This document shows, piece after piece, positions 12,313 through 26,643 of a stretch of 64,000 nucleotides of DNA. The notes under the pieces are model-generated. The model had not been told where the DNA came from. It made no database searches and saw nothing but the letters and a program-made list of their open reading frames with translations. Numbering within the stretch: position 1 is the first letter of the stretch; each line of letters opens with the position of its first letter. Both the position numbers and the translations under genes were made by a program. The DNA is taken from assembly GCA_034008185.1 (NCBI GenBank), contig CM067109.1:34194885-34258884 (forward strand). The letters are read 5' to 3'. The stretch comes from Gorsachius magnificus. Its lineage: Eukaryota > Chordata > Aves > Pelecaniformes > Ardeidae.

Positions 12313-14215
12313 CGGCTACAGAGCAAACAGGTATTTATACAAGCTTATGTAAGTGTGTCAAACAGGCAATAAATGCAGATGTCTAAAGCCTGTTTTATGT
12401 AGAACAGACGTGATTGTCTTTTTAGCCTTGCAGATAGCTGCGGGCCGAGCAAGATGAAATGTTGCAACAACAGGAATGTGAAATGAGACACTGAATGAAG
12501 AGTTTTCGTTTTCAGTGTGTAAAAGCAAATGCTACACCTCAGAAACTACACACAAAAAATACCAAGATTTCATCAAAACCTGCACATGAAAAATTGGAAA
12601 TACTAGATTTAAATAAAACACTAATTACTTGTTTCATCATTTTACAGGTAGCTATTATGTACAGCAATCAAGAACAAAAGGAACATTAGCTGCTACACTG
12701 CACGGGCTGCTACTGGTGAGTTTTGTGCCAGGCAATTGTTCCTTGGGAAGAGTGATGATACAGCCAGGGAGCTGGAACTACCTGAAGCCTAGTCTCAAAT
12801 CTATGATTTGAGTCTGGTTCAGCTTTGAAGAGCTTTATGACTTTCCAGCTTTTGATCCATCTCTCCATCGCTGGAAGCTCAGGAACTAAACACTTCACTA
12901 CATTTTCAGAACATCAGCTACATGTGACTTAGGCATCACCACATGACTTCATCTCAACACAAGCACCTGATCAATCCGTTACAATATAATTTTATCATGT
13001 ACAGATTATTCCAAGGCTCTAACAAACCTGCTTCCAGACATATGAAAACAAAACAAACTACAAGTGCAATCTCCTCAGTTTTAAATAGGACACTCAAGAT
13101 GTACACTGGTGTTAAAGGCCACAATGGGAACAGTATTATGTTGGTGTATTTTTCACACTAAACTATTCAAAAAGTATATTCTAATATATAAGATACAATA
13201 AAAAGAACACAGAAAAGCTGTCTGCTGGGAAAGGAAGTCAATAGAAATTCTGTGCTTTCATAGTTTTATTTTTGTCTGAACTTCTTAAGCATCTGCTTTT
13301 CTTGCAAAACAAGATTACAAAGTTCTCAATATTAGAACTGTTGGTTGATAGGTAGAAGGGAGATAAACTTTTGATGAAAGTTTGATGAATGTTCAAAATA
13401 TTAAACAAATCGCCTCCCCAAAATCTGCAAAGATTATCAGAAATGGTAAATTGATCTTTTTTTCTGGAAAATACATTATATTATACTATTAGCTTTAAAC
13501 TCCAGCTCTAGTTACCTTTTTGGTAAATACTTAAAAGATAAATTGTGATTACACAGTGCTTCCAGAAAATCTATATTAGAATTCTTCCAGAGATCAGAAT
13601 AAGTCATATAAGCTTTGCAAGCGTCAGCAAAACTACTTTATCTGCTCTCTCTTGAAAACCTGGAGAAAACTTGCAAAATTACTGGACAGACTATTAATTT
13701 CCATTTACCTTCACATTCTCTTCACTTTGGCTCCCTACACCTGTTTTAGAGGCATTGAGAGCTTCCCTCTGCCCTCACTGCTTAAGCATTTTGAGGAACG
13801 AGTCAACTACCAAACCACTTGACTGAGAGTATCTTCTTCGGCTTACCCTTCACTCAGTTTCCTTCTGGACACCTGATACAATACTTCTTCATATACAGAA
13901 AAGCAGCCAGTTATAGAGGAGGCCTACATTTCTTGGTATCCAATGGCACCTTGCCCACTATAGCTTCTGTCTCCTTCTCAGGGACAGCCAATTACTCAAA
14001 GAATGAGAAAACAGATCTTTTTCTCCACATTACAGAGGAGTTAGTTAAAAAAATTAAACACTTTAAGTGTGGAAAGACTGGAATGTTATACATTTCTTCT
14101 TCCTTCCAAATTTGTCTACTTTTCCAAGAAATTGCAACACTGGAAAAAGTTTATGTGGAAGCAATTAACACAAGAAAAGTTAGGTACAGTAACAAAGCCA
14201 AGTTGCAACTCTTAC

Positions 14216-14303
14216 CAGTAATTTTCAGTAGAAGAGGGTTCATTACATCCAAAAAGTAACATGTGATGGACAGTGTCCATGCTGGCATGAGGCTTAAAGT
14301 CAA
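14216..14303 (-). CDS. PAM: PAM coding exon 4: first copper-site histidines
   Basis: 88 bp, flanked by TTTTTCAG|TT and TACTG|GTAAGAG. It reads DFKPHASMDTVHHMLLFGCN and then EPSSTENY before a split Trp codon. The adjacent His-His pair corresponds to His107/His108, two of the three ligands of the PHM CuH (CuA) site, and the Cys of FGCN is Cys114, another disulfide partner. Differences from mammals (PHAS for PRAS, EPSSTEN for MPSSTGS) leave the ligands intact. Phase 1 in and phase 2 out fit the neighbouring exons. Confidence 0.96.
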
Positions 14304-17300
14304 CTGAAAAACAAAATAATAAAAGAAATAAGCTATCCTTACTCTCACCATAAATTATATAAAGAACATTTTGTGCCATTTTTTCTCTGTAATACTAGAA
14401 ACAAGGCATGTATGTCCCCACTTATTTATTTAGCTTCTGCATTCCACTTAAATTCCCATTCAAGAGCCTGTCTCCCAAGCTAAAACACTGTACCTCACTT
14501 AGTCATTAAGAAATTCCAAGTTCCCACTCAAAACTGCTGTATTTTTCCCCAAAAGTTAAATATGACACTTAGTATACACACCTATGTATCCCAAACCACA
14601 AAATATTACTGTAACCAGTCTAACTTCAACCTAGCTTCAAAATTTGCACTTGTGGCTTAACAATACTTTTCTACTTCTTTTGTACTTCTTCATCAAAAAT
14701 ACAAACAAACAGTAAGTTACAGTTAAGAGCAACTAACATCTTATGCATTAGTTTAAGTGGTATCTTCTTCCAGTACTCCACCCGGTTTACATTTTTGCTG
14801 CATTTTTCCTGGGACAACAGTTCCAAGAAGGGATTATGATTTATTCTCACGAATGTGTCAAACTCTTTAGAATGAAAAACAAGATTTGTTTAAAGTCAAT
14901 GCAATCTCATTGCCCAAACATTTCTCCTTATTAGAAACTTAGATGAAGGTGAATGTTCAGCACTCAAATGTCTGTTCTTTAGCACATGGCACAAAAACTC
15001 CACTGTTTTTGTTTCTCAAATGTTCGTGATTCTGCTTAGTACAGGAAAAACATTACCAACATCACACCATAGTAATATTGACTATGAATGTACAATGATG
15101 GCATTTCTAGAAATAAAACAAGCTACATTGTATAACTTTATTACCACTGAAATGATGTGTCAGATGCAGGGAATGCAATGGAATTTTTCTTCACCCAAGA
15201 CAGAGAAGGACCTTGGAGGGTTTTTAACCTTCTACAGCAGAAATTCCCAAACCAATTCACTCCTGCATGTATGTAGACACTAAGAAGCCTTCAAGTAAGT
15301 GTCTTTTAGCGCTTGTAAGAGTCTTAACATGGGCAGATAGCGAAGCTGCAAACCAAGGAAACACCACTTTGCTCCTGACCTTTGTGGATTTATCTGCACT
15401 CTGACCTAAGTATTTCAACAGATGGCTGAGGCAGGGTTCCTGAAATGAATGATGTGGATTATTGTCCCAGTTTCATGAAGGAATAAAATTAATCAAATAG
15501 CTTCTAACCCTACCTTTGGAGCTGAGATCTCTTGTGAAAAGTGAGGAAAACCAGACAAAAGTTAAGCCATTCCAGCATGAAGACATAAAGCGTGTCAAAT
15601 TGTAAGAAAATGAGCACGCCAGAGCTGAGAGCTTGGTTTGGGAAGTAACAGATGCACCCACATGCCCTGGCAAGGTACCTTGAGTACCACATATGAATTT
15701 AGAAGTGCTAAACTTCCCAGCATGATTAAAGTCTAAAGAATATGTAACATCTTTTTTTTTTTTCCTACAAGCAAATTCTACTCATTCCATAGCTAAAAAA
15801 CTAATCTGCGTTACATAAAGACCTTTTGTTTTGGCATTTTTATCTGTAACAATTAGTGATGAAATTATGGTTAACTCTTGCATAGGAGAGACGATGTGTC
15901 ATTTTATGTGGACTTCCCACCCTAGTTTTCAAGTGTTTCAGGTATTTTAAGCTGCTGCTGCCAATTTAAGTGGGAGACTAAATTTCTGAAGGAGTTTATA
16001 AGCAGTTCACAGATATGAAAATTAATGAAATTTGTTGCTGAACTTGATACCTGTTGAAAACGTGCTGTAAGTAACACCTGGAAGGACAGCCTTCAATAAA
16101 GGTAAAATCAGAGGTTAGGCCTCTTTTCTGCTAAATCCACCACCTGTCCTGCTGGTAAATACTGTCTCACTGCTTCTTTTTACTCCTCCACCGCTCTCAC
16201 ATCTTGTGTATTTACCCTAATGAGTGTCAGGAAGTCTTTTACTGCCTCCATACAGTGCCCATTACAATGACATTCTAGCGCATAGAGAGGATCTTTAAGC
16301 ACTATTACAAAGCTTATTACAAATAGCTTACTAAATGCTGCTCTTAGTAATAGAAAATAATGCACCACAGTTAAAGCAAAATCACATTTCTATGTGAGCC
16401 ACTTGCATACACTATTTTAGCTCACATATCTCATCACTGCTTCTGAAGGAAGAGTTGAAAAACCTCTCAGTCTGACTGTGAGTTTAAGAGGGCTTTGTAC
16501 AGTTGGTTACTCTGTTCCTGTAGTTATTTTCTTAGCAGCACACCCAGGCTTATATGAGTCTTCCAAACAGAGGGTCAAAAAAAAAAAAAATCCTATGTTG
16601 TAAAAGCCATACAAATTAATATGACATTCAAGCCAAATCCAGTACCTGTCACTACCAAAAGCTTAAGAAATATCAAACCTTATATTCCTACTTGACAGCC
16701 TTCACATTTTACAATAATGAGCAGAAGATTACTCAACAGTTAAGTATTTTTTATTTATGGAGAAGTGCTACAAAAATGATTGCTAAAATAGCAGTAACAG
16801 TTTCAGTATATGTACCAAATCTGAATAAACTCTGACTAACTTTCCTGACCTGGTGGAAAAAGACCTGGGGGTACTGATTGACAGCCGGCTGAATATGAGC
16901 CAGCAGTGTGCCCAGGTGGCCAAGAAGGCCAATGGCATTGTGGCCTGTATCAGGAATAGTGTGGCCAGCAGGAGCAGGGAAGTGATCGTGCCCCTGTACT
17001 CGGTGCTGGTGAGGCCGCACCTCGAATACTGTGTTCAGTTTTGGGCCCCTCACTACAAGAAAGATGTTGCCTTGCTGGAACAGGTCCAGAGGAGAGCAAC
17101 CAAGCTGGTGAGGGGTCTGGAACACAAGTCATACGAGGAGCGGCTGAGGCAACTGGGGTTGTTTAGTCTGGAGAAGAGGAGGCTGAGGGGAGACCTGATC
17201 GCCCTCTACAACTGCCTGACAAGAGGCTGTAGTGAGGTGGGGGTCGGCCTCTTCTCCCTGGTAACAGACGATAGGACGAGGGGGAATGGCTTGAAGCTGC

Positions 17301-20300
17301 GCCAGGGCAGGTTTAGGCTAGACATTAGGAAAAACTTCTTCACCGAGAGGGTTGTCAGGCTCTGGAATGGGCTGTCCAGGGAGGTGGTGGAGTCCTCATC
17401 CCTTGAGGTCTTTAAAAGAAGGATAGATGAGGTGCTCAGGGACATGGTTTAGTGGTGGGATGGCAGTGCTAGGTTAACGGTTGGACTCGATGATCTTAAA
17501 GGTCTTTTCCAACCGAGGTGATTCTATGATTCTATGAATTGCTACTTTGAATTATGAACTCCAGAAGAAACAATAATGAGGAGAGCGTGACATCAATTTA
17601 ATCTTAACAATGTTTAGTTAAGCTATGTATTTAAAAAATTCATTTCTAAGAGGTTCATCATTACAAATAACAATTCAATGACATAAAGTTGATATTCCTT
17701 TTTTTAAAAAGAAAAAAAAATGTTGTCTTCTCTGTAGTGGCATTAACTTTAAGGAAATTCATCAACATATCACACTGGCAGATTAGGGAGACATTAGAGG
17801 CCTTCAATACAGTGAAGCCATTACTTGGCGATAGGTAAGTTTATATATGCCATACTAGAGTAACAAACCCACAGCGTCTCAGACTCATGTATGGGCAAAA
17901 AGTAATAAATCATCTAATTATTTCAATTTGTGTTGCTGAACGTAATAGGCTCCATCTCACTTCTACAGCACAATCTGACAGATAGGGACTTACCAGGAGT
18001 CAGTAAGAAAAAGACACATTTATTTACTGGTCACCCATGTGAATGTGTGTAAGGAGGCGAAGCTGACAGTCAAATTTCTTGGCTGAGTGGCTTGCTGTCA
18101 GACTCGGTTCTTATGAATGTCTGTAGAGCATCCCTTTAGCTATTGCTGCAGCTCAGTAGTCAAAAATTGATTTTTATCAATGCCTGCACCATTAAAGACT
18201 CAATCTAGTTTCTGATTTGGGTACTTATTCATAAACATTAATCAAACATGAGGCGGAAGAAGAAAACCGCAATGTGTTTTTAAAATGCATCCTGGGATGA
18301 TACTTTCTTGAAAAAATACCTATTAATCTCACTCATTAATATCTTTTACATATTAATCTCACAGCCATGTAATTTCACAGGAGGAAAAGGTATGTTCCTA
18401 ACATGAATTTAAATGTAAATCAACCAGCTCCACAAACAAACAAACATCCCCTGTACCCCCCATTTGTCAGCATTTACAGCCCTTTAGGGCAGAAAAACAA
18501 CTGGTTCAAACAGAAATCTTGGCCCTGACAGCCTGATCCTCCCCTAAAGAATATCATACAGGAAACAGCATCTGCAAAAATACACAGATGCATCCCTGAA
18601 AAAGACCTCTAGCAAAAACTTGCTCTACTCCTCCTTTTAGCCCATAACATTTCGTAAATAAGTTTGATCAGCTCCTTCTGCTGATAATGCCTGAGAACTG
18701 ACTGAAAAGTTGGTAAAACCTAGTACAGTATCCTTCCAGCTCTGCAGTACCAAGTTACACCCTTTGTCCCTGTGCAAGCACAACTGTCTACTGTTTTTAA
18801 ATCTCTAGGAGAATAGCAAAGCTGAAGTCTGAACTCAAAATTCTCGAATACAAATTTAATAAAAAATATTGAAAAAAGTTACAGAAGATATTTTCTGTTT
18901 ACTAACAAATGCAGTACTGGTCACATACAATGACAGAAAAGAAGTTCTCTCTTCCAAGGCCCTTATATTTCACAAATACACAACAAAGCTATCCTGCTGC
19001 AGATTCTATAAACAGAAACTCCTCTTCCATACTGTCTTCTCAAATGGGGTAAAAATAGGAAAACTAATAAAAAGGTAATAAGCAAATGATTCTTGGTCAA
19101 AGCATAAGGACATTTGGTCATGAAAGTGTCCTTTGAAAGTACAAAAGGGAAAAAACCCATAGAAAAGAGATGGCATTTACTTGGCAGCATTACGTGCAAA
19201 TAAATTGAACTGCAGGAAGAACATGTAGGTTCTGGTCTCAACTTTACCCCTGCACTGTCTCAGAAACCCAGGTTATTGTTTTAATTCTGTGTAGTCACAT
19301 CTCCTCATGTTGAAGCTGTTCAGAACACACACTGTCTTCTCAATACATCGCTGAACAGCAATCCAGAGTGACAGTTCATATGTTAGTTTTCAGATGCTTC
19401 TATCACACAGTAAAACAGTAATTAATGAAAACTAATTACACCACTTATTGGTAATGCAATGAAGGCAGATTCTGCTTAAGCCATAAAAATGTAGACACTA
19501 CCTTTTTAAAAAGAAGCATTTCATTCTGTGTGCCAATCTTCTATGCTTATTTAAGCAACACAAAATAAATGCGTGCAGTAAGTTAATAATTAGCTTCACA
19601 ACAGTATTAAGAAATATTTAAGGAAAAGCTCCACTAAGCATCTCATGTCTTAGATGATGATACCTACTGTAAAAATCTGTTTCCTGAGAAGATGATGTAA
19701 TTTGCTGTTCAGGATTTTATAAGATAGGTCAGTTTGTATTCTTTCTATTCTCTACAATTGGATTTGTTTAAGTCTAGTCTTTCCAATGATTAGGTAACTT
19801 CTGTTGATTATGAAAATGCAATCTGACAAATCTTTTCCACTGAAAACACTTTCTAGTGACTTTAATGAAGCAAAATGGAACTGATCACATGGTTAACATT
19901 GACCACATGCCTATCCATTTTGATGGAAGGTACTAAAGAGAAAAAAAAAAGCAAGCAATTTCACTTTATTTTCAAGGCATCCAAATATAAGAGATTGGGA
20001 GCAATGCTATCATGGGAAAACTTGTTCACAGAACACGTACTTTTTTTTTTTTAAATTTGCTCATCAAGTTCTTGTTCCTCTTCAAAGCTCCACCTGACAA
20101 CTAGAATGGTTCCTTTGCCCAGACCTTATACTACTTTGTAATGACATGTATTCAAGAACAGTGATCATTGGAAAGGTGACCAACTCCCACAAAAATCCAG
20201 TGAATAACATGTAAATACCTAAAACTTAAAAAGTTTCTCAGTCTTCAGAGAAAAAAATGGGTTGCCTTGCATAATTCAGACTGAGATTTTGCATAATACC

Positions 20301-21575
20301 ACTTCTAAGCAAATTCCTTTAGTAGGTCCTTTTAAACATATACACCACTGAAAAAGTTTATGTGGCTTTGACACATGCAAACACCAAATGACAGAACTAA
20401 ATGTGCAGCAATCCAGTAAAGAATTGAACTTTGCAATTTTGCAACTCCACGAAGCACTAAATAAAAATTGCTTAAGAAGCAGGTTAATAGTAGACCTTTC
20501 TATGAATCACTTGAAACCAGAAGAGTCTATTGCACAGAATGCACAGTAAGTATAATTTATCAGAGAATGAACACTCACTCCCTTTTATGGTCATTTTTCT
20601 TTCTGGGGTCAAACTCACAGCCAAAATGTGAGGTCAGGTTCTGACTCCTTTACAAAACAGATCTATAGAGAAAGCACTGAAAAATCTTTACTCAATTTTT
20701 TTAGTTATTGTAATACAACATGACAATCTAAACACAATATTCTATTCCTGAATTATTTCACATGGAAATTTATCGTGGAACAATAGTCTCGTATTACAGT
20801 ACAAAAACTACACAGGATTCCCACCAAATTTATTGTAAGAGCAGATATCAAAAAAAGAGTAAAGGAAGAAAAATACGGACATTTTAACTTCTCATTGTTT
20901 TCTTCTATTTCAGTTTATAGCATGTTCTGATAGCAAAGGCAATAAGCATTCCCTCTACCTGAACAAGCATGCTCACATGTATGTTCACAAGCAAGGAAAA
21001 ATGAAATTAAAAGTACCTCAAAGACCTTCTGAATAGATGGTGGTGTTTTGCTGACCTATATGATCTCAGCATTTGTACAGTATGAGAGTACCTCCTGCTA
21101 TTTGTCTGCCATCTTATTTGTGCCACAACATTAAAAAAAAAACAAAAGAGGGGAGAGGGTTTGGTTGGTTTTGGTTTTTTCCCCCCACATAAGTAAAATC
21201 GTACTGCAGCCAACACTGACTGTAAGTGCAATGGATTTACAGTCTGTACCAGAAGGTAAATAAACAGTCTGCTCAGTGGAGCAGAATTAAGTATCCGGCA
21301 AGAGACAGAAAGCCAATACTTTACAAATGGGGCTGTTTGGTACTGACTGCCAGAGGCATCTGCATGCAGCTCCTTAACTACTATTACTCATGAATCTCTC
21401 CAGATACAGTTTGTTATCTTGACTCTAAGTAGCTCTCTCTAGTTTGTTTCTGCATTAGCCATGATGAATGAATTTTGGAAACTCTGACAGCCAAAGATTA
21501 AGTCAATATGAGGCAAAGAAAAAAAAGAAAATGCTGAACTGCTTGCTTAGATTCTTCCAGTCAACCAATACTCAC
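14304..21575 (-). other. PAM intron 3, about 7.3 kb
   Basis: One CR1 3' fragment lies at 16851-17538. Otherwise AT-rich sequence with homopolymer runs (for example T-runs near 15751 and 20041). No coding match recognised. Confidence 0.8.
16851..17538 (+). mobile_element. CR1 LINE 3' end, 5'-truncated, frame still open
   Basis: A 5'-truncated CR1 with an uninterrupted 199-codon C-terminal ORF2 frame (16853-17452). It begins [16 protein letters not shown], includes [17 protein letters not shown] and [18 protein letters not shown], and ends [11 protein letters not shown]. It is followed by the 3' UTR (GGACTCGATGATC, CTTTTCCAACC) and the tail repeats ATTCTATGATTCTATGA. The open frame suggests a relatively young copy. 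Antisense to PAM in intron 3. The catalytic FADD motif lies in the missing 5' part, so it is not autonomous. Confidence 0.93.
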
Positions 21576-21633
21576 CTACATAGGCTTCATCATCCACTGG
21601 CAGGGGTACTGACATGCAGAGGTAGGTATCGGA
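21576..21633 (-). CDS. PAM: PAM coding exon 3 (58 bp)
   Basis: A small exon with acceptor TTAATAG|TCC and donor TGTAG|GTGAGT. It reads SDTYLCMSVPLPVDDEAYV plus one base and aligns to mammalian SDTYFCMSMRIPVDEEAFV. The Cys is the PHM disulfide cysteine Cys81 (rat numbering). Phase 0 in and phase 1 out fit both neighbours. Its small size hid it from simple ORF inspection; the match to the family and the intact splice sites carry the call. Confidence 0.94.
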
Positions 21634-22021
21634 CTATTAAAAGACAAAAAATAGAAATTACCTTTAAATTTGGAATACTTAGAATTAAAAAACCAAAGAA
21701 TCAAAGACATAAAGCATCAAAATTCTCTACACTTTGAATGTGGGAATACTGAACAAACTAATATATAAAAATTATATGCTTATAAGCCTCAGCACTGAAT
21801 TTATTTGCAGTGGTTAGCAAACACCACCCTCTCCTAACACACTAAAAATTTGAAGGCGTAACAGTAACCTCTTGGTGTCCAAATAAACACCATGAATCAA
21901 CGAGTGTGCTCCACAAAGTGAAAAGAATTATTGAGCTTCTGATTCATTGTGTTCTTGGTATGCACTACTTCTCTGTATTTATAAATTTACTATAATCTAA
22001 GAATCAATGGCACTTGAGTGT

Positions 22022-22322
22022 AGGGGGAGGTGCTGATCTCCTCTCTCTGGTGACCAGCAACAAGACATGAGGAAATGGAATGAAGGCGCACTGGGTGAAG
22101 TTCATACTGGACATTAGGAAAAGGTTCCTCACTGAGAGGATGGTGGATCACTGGAACAGGCTCCCCAGGGACCTGGCACCAAGCCCATGAGAGTTCAAGG
22201 AGTATCTGGACAACGCTCTTAGTCATATGCTTTAGTTTTAGGTAGCCCTGTGAGGAGCAGGGAGTAGGACTTGATGATCCCTATAGGTCCCTTCCAACTT
22301 GAGATATTCTATGATTCTATGA
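22022..22322 (+). mobile_element. CR1 LINE 3' fragment
   Basis: About 300 bp. It shows the C-terminal ORF2 nucleotide pattern (GACATTAGGAAAAGGTTCCT, CACTGGAACAGGCTCCCCAG), the 3' UTR GACTTGATGATCCC, CCCTTCCAACTTGAG and the tail ATTCTATGATTCTATGA. No intact frame. Antisense to PAM in intron 2. Confidence 0.9.
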
Positions 22323-23158
22323 CTTCACAGCCAAACAGATTTCTGCCTATAGCAGTATTTCACCCTATTCCAAGATTTATATAACTGGACCACAATGTGA
22401 TCCATGCACCCAATTCTATTATGATCAATGAAAATATTCCCTGGGCATTCTAACAAACATCACATGTCCTTTAAAACAAAGACAAAGAACAGAATCAATT
22501 AAAAAAGAAACAATTTGGTACGTGATTTTCTTGCTTAAGCATTGCAAAGGAGTAACATTTTCCTGGAGCATTTGGATGAACAATCTGCACAAGATACAGT
22601 GGGCAAAACACTTATCAAGAATGCCCTCTCCATGATGCTACAGTTGCCTTTGTTGCCTAAAAGACTGTTGGTTTGAGTTTAAAACGCTCAGCGTGTAAGC
22701 CTTGGAAATATTCCTGGATTAAAATATGAACCAATTAAAACGCAAACACAGTAAACTCAGAGCAATGGCCACAAACAAAATCCAGGTTTTCCATCTGTGA
22801 GTACCTTGGATAACTATGAAAGAACTTGCAATACAAAATATATAAAAATATGAAGTCCTTGAGAACATTAAAACCTAAATATGGCAAATCCTATTGAATT
22901 AAGGAAGGCTCTTACTTTGTACATCAAAAAACCAATCAAGTAAATCATTGGAACAGCACAAAATTACTTTTTATAAATGCGTGTGAACTACACAAACAAA
23001 AAATGGAGTCATTCTCATCTTTGTCAGCTAGATGAAGGGCAGGTCCTACAAAAGCACCATCTAGAAAAATCACCACCTGTGAGATATTTGCCAAAGATCA
23101 TGTAGGATATCTAGATTACTATTGTAAGAAATAAATTCCTTGCCATAGTTTATACACT

Positions 23159-23211
23159 TTTATATATATTTATATAGTTTATATAGAGAGTATATATTAT
23201 AGAGAGAGACT
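23159..23211. repeat. TA-rich then GA-rich simple repeat
   Basis: Runs of TATATA and ATATAG pass into GAGAGAGA. Confidence 0.6.
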
Positions 23212-26200
23212 AGGCTATAATGTCAGCAATGTGGCTATTGGGTTGAAAGCTACACTATTAACTACTTTAAACCCTTTTTTTTTTTCAATTTAATACACTT
23301 TCATAAGGATTGCACTAAACAGATGAAGGTAAAATCCTGCTATGAAAAACTTCAAAGATAATTTAAAAGAAGACACTACAAATGGATAGAAACATTTAAA
23401 TGCAACTGAGACGGAAGGACAGGTACAATGCTGATAACAATATGTGATTAGACAAAGCAGTAATGTACACAGACAAGAAACCATTTTTGGTGCTATTGCT
23501 AGAAGATGGAATGATGACCAAAGGTCAGCTGATACAAGTGATGTGAATGCTTGTGTGTACCCTGGTTATATGCATTGACAGAATGAACACACTAAAGCTT
23601 CTAGAAATTGAGCAGGAAATATTCTACCTTTTCTATTTAACCTGAGTTAGAAGCAGATGTTTTTTAAAAAAAAGTGTTCCTTTAGAACCTTATACCCAAA
23701 CTTTGAAAGTCAATGGCAGCAATGCTTCACTTTGTAGTAAAAATAAAGAGTAGATTATTTGTCTTTAAACACAAATTGAATTCAGAAATAGTGTGGACTA
23801 AAAATAAGGACAACACATTTTTTGAAAGTATCGTTTACCTAATTAACAATTAAATTAGTTAAGAAACGAGTATTAGGACTTATGACAGATACAATGGTTA
23901 GGATTTTATAACTTGTGTCATAACATCTATAAGGATTATTAGAAATCTAGATGTGTTAATAATTTTGGCTCTTTTTTTAATTGAAGACTGTTAACTGAAA
24001 ATTATAGATGTATTAAAATGATATTGTGCTACCCATTTATCTGAGCTGTTGCAGAACTCAGTTGTGCCTCTCTGACTCGGTGCTAAAATGCATCTACAAG
24101 TAGCAACTGGCCCAATTAAATATCCTTTTTCCATGTTCTTTGTCATCTGTCTTCAATACCTACATACTCTACACTGTATAGTTTAGAGACATGCTCTTAG
24201 GTAATCTGATGTGCCTTCAGGTTTTGAATTCAAAAATAGGGCAAAGGTTTTTGAAGAGGGAAAAAAAAAACAACCAAGAAAAAATTAATAAGACCCACTT
24301 TGGGGAAGAAATGGGGCAGGGGAGGGGAAGAAAGGGAATATTCAAAGTTTTTTGCTTTCCTTCTGTTTGTTATTGTTTGCATTGACTTGTATTAGTCATC
24401 TTCAGATTGTCCTCCAAAGTAATCTGAAGCGACTCCCATTTCCTTAATGAGAGATCCTGGCCAGCAGTTACTTTAGCATGACAAGCCGAGCACTGAATTG
24501 TTAAAATTCCATCCTACTCATAGTGTAGTTTCTATCCCTTACTCCTTTCTACTGCTCCATCCTACTACCCCACACTGTTTTTAAGAAATTTATCTCCTCT
24601 TCTTCCCTATCAAAATGTATTTTTCAAGAGCAGAGAAACCAGGAAGCAAACCCACAAAAGTACCCTAAATACAGCCCTTTCAAAGTGCTTCCAGAAATGT
24701 CTTAAAAGGAAAGAAGCGTATCTGAAAAAAAAATAAAATTCCAAGATTATCTATGGGTTAAAATTAATTTGACAAATTCACGACACAATGAACTATCACT
24801 ATCTATTAAATATGATAGTCTGGACTAAAACTCCAAGCCAGCAACCTCTCATTATTACTGTAAACGGGGAGGGCATGTTCTAGTTTTTGCATTACTACTC
24901 TCCTATCCTATCTCTTATGGTCTTTCCATAAATAACTCCTATTAGGTATAGCCAGAGAAAAGATTTCTTGGCCAAATGGATAATGCAGTCAATCAATGTG
25001 GTCATTCTGAAGTCTTTACCATTACTGGCATAAAAACTCAGCCTGGCATAGTCACAAGGGTTTTCAATTTTGTTTCTGACGTACAAGCCAGGTTGTATTA
25101 AGCTAATAAGATAAAATGAGAAAATGAAAAAAAAAAAAAAAAGCTATTGGATTCAACAAAACAGATTCTGGTTGCTTATCTCCAGTTGTCAGTGTTCCAG
25201 ACTTCAAACACAGGAATAGCAGGAACATCCTGTCGCTAAGGCATTACAAAAGGCACACTGCAGAATCCACAGTGATTCCGTCCTGTTTTCTCTACCTCAC
25301 CATAAGTAGGTCAGTGAGTATGAGCATGCACATTTTATCCATTTTCAGAAGAAAATTAATATATAGACTTCAACTTGCATAAGAAACAAGCAGGGTAAAA
25401 AAAAAAGTGAGATTTCTCCACTATGCACAACCCCATCAATTCAGATGTTTCCCAAAAAAAGTGAAAAGACAAATGAATCGAACGTTCAAGGTGCAACAGG
25501 CTGCCTTTTGAAAGCAAACTGGAAAGGGGGGGCAAGAGAAAAGCCCCTCACGTCTCTCATCTTCTGCCTTCCCTGCCTCTTTTCTTTAAAGGAAGAATCT
25601 TTGTTATTAGTAAGGGCCATTACTGACTAATGTGATGACTAAATTGCATCACTTCTTATAAATCTCTCATATTGATATTCACTGTGTCAGGGTCCAGATT
25701 CATATAAGTAACTAAATTCTACTTTTTACAGAATTTCACCCTAAGAAATTCATACAACTTTCTCAAGAATCAGACCAAGTCTTAGGAGATCTTAGGTCAA
25801 GATCGCAACTTGGTTGTCATAGCAATAGTAAAGAAACAGGTGCCAGTAATTTACAGGTATCCAAATGATCAAATTTCCTTGTTTTATGTATTTTTATCTG
25901 GTACGGTATACCCAAGCAAACTAACTGGAGATAAGAAGAAAAATTTTAACTAGACTTCAAACTGAGAAACTAAAGGTATGAAATCAAATAATCAAGTATT
26001 AGGAATCACTGCTGACCTCTGGTAGAGGATCAAGATAAGCAGTTTGACAAAAACAAACAAACAAAAAACCAAAAACTTGCAAAATCCATCAGACAAGAAC
26101 CCTTCCATACACAACCTTTCCACACTAACAATATCCCACCAAATAACATTTTTTTACTGCTTTTTTGTGCCTTTAGCAATATTTATGAAGTTTCAAGTGC

Positions 26201-26609
26201 ACATTTAAGAAATCAGCCAATGCTGTAGTAAAATTAATTTACCAATGAAAAGTTTGTTCAGCCTCAACATAATAGTAATTAATTAAAAAATCCAAACCAC
26301 TATTTATGAACAAAATTGCTTGAGATGCAATTTTAACTGCATTGTAATTTTTTATCATTATTTTTTATTTGATTTGTAGCAAACACAGATATTCACAGCA
26401 GCAAAACCATGTTACCAGCAGAATTTACCCTGCATTCTTAATAATGCTTTCACAAAATAGCCTTCAGTTTGCTTAGCAGTATTGGGTTTTATATCTGAAA
26501 TTCAGAGTTTTCAAAATGAATGGATCCCATCCCTTCTTGGAAGACAAAATATACTGCTTCCCATTTAAATAAGTCCTAACATACTATTAATTTACTGTGC
26601 CAAGAGATA

Positions 26610-26643
26610 ATTCTCTTATAATTACCTTAAATTATAAGAGAAT
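26610..26643. repeat. Perfect inverted repeat, 14-bp arms, 6-base loop
   Basis: The arms ATTCTCTTATAATT and AATTATAAGAGAAT are exact reverse complements separated by ACCTTA. Pairing stops at the next base on each side. AT-rich; no known element recognised. Confidence 0.75.

Larger units (their letters stand above)
7782..14215 (-). other. PAM intron 4, about 6.4 kb
   Basis: AT-rich, with a TTA-rich simple repeat near 9055-9103 and a CA/TA microsatellite near 12236-12312. No CR1 or LTR recognised, so this is the least repeat-loaded large intron of the gene here. Confidence 0.8.

Noticed and set aside
13819..14259. 146-codon plus-strand frame
   Set aside because: It overlaps PAM coding exon 4 on the opposite strand and shows no domain; a shadow frame.
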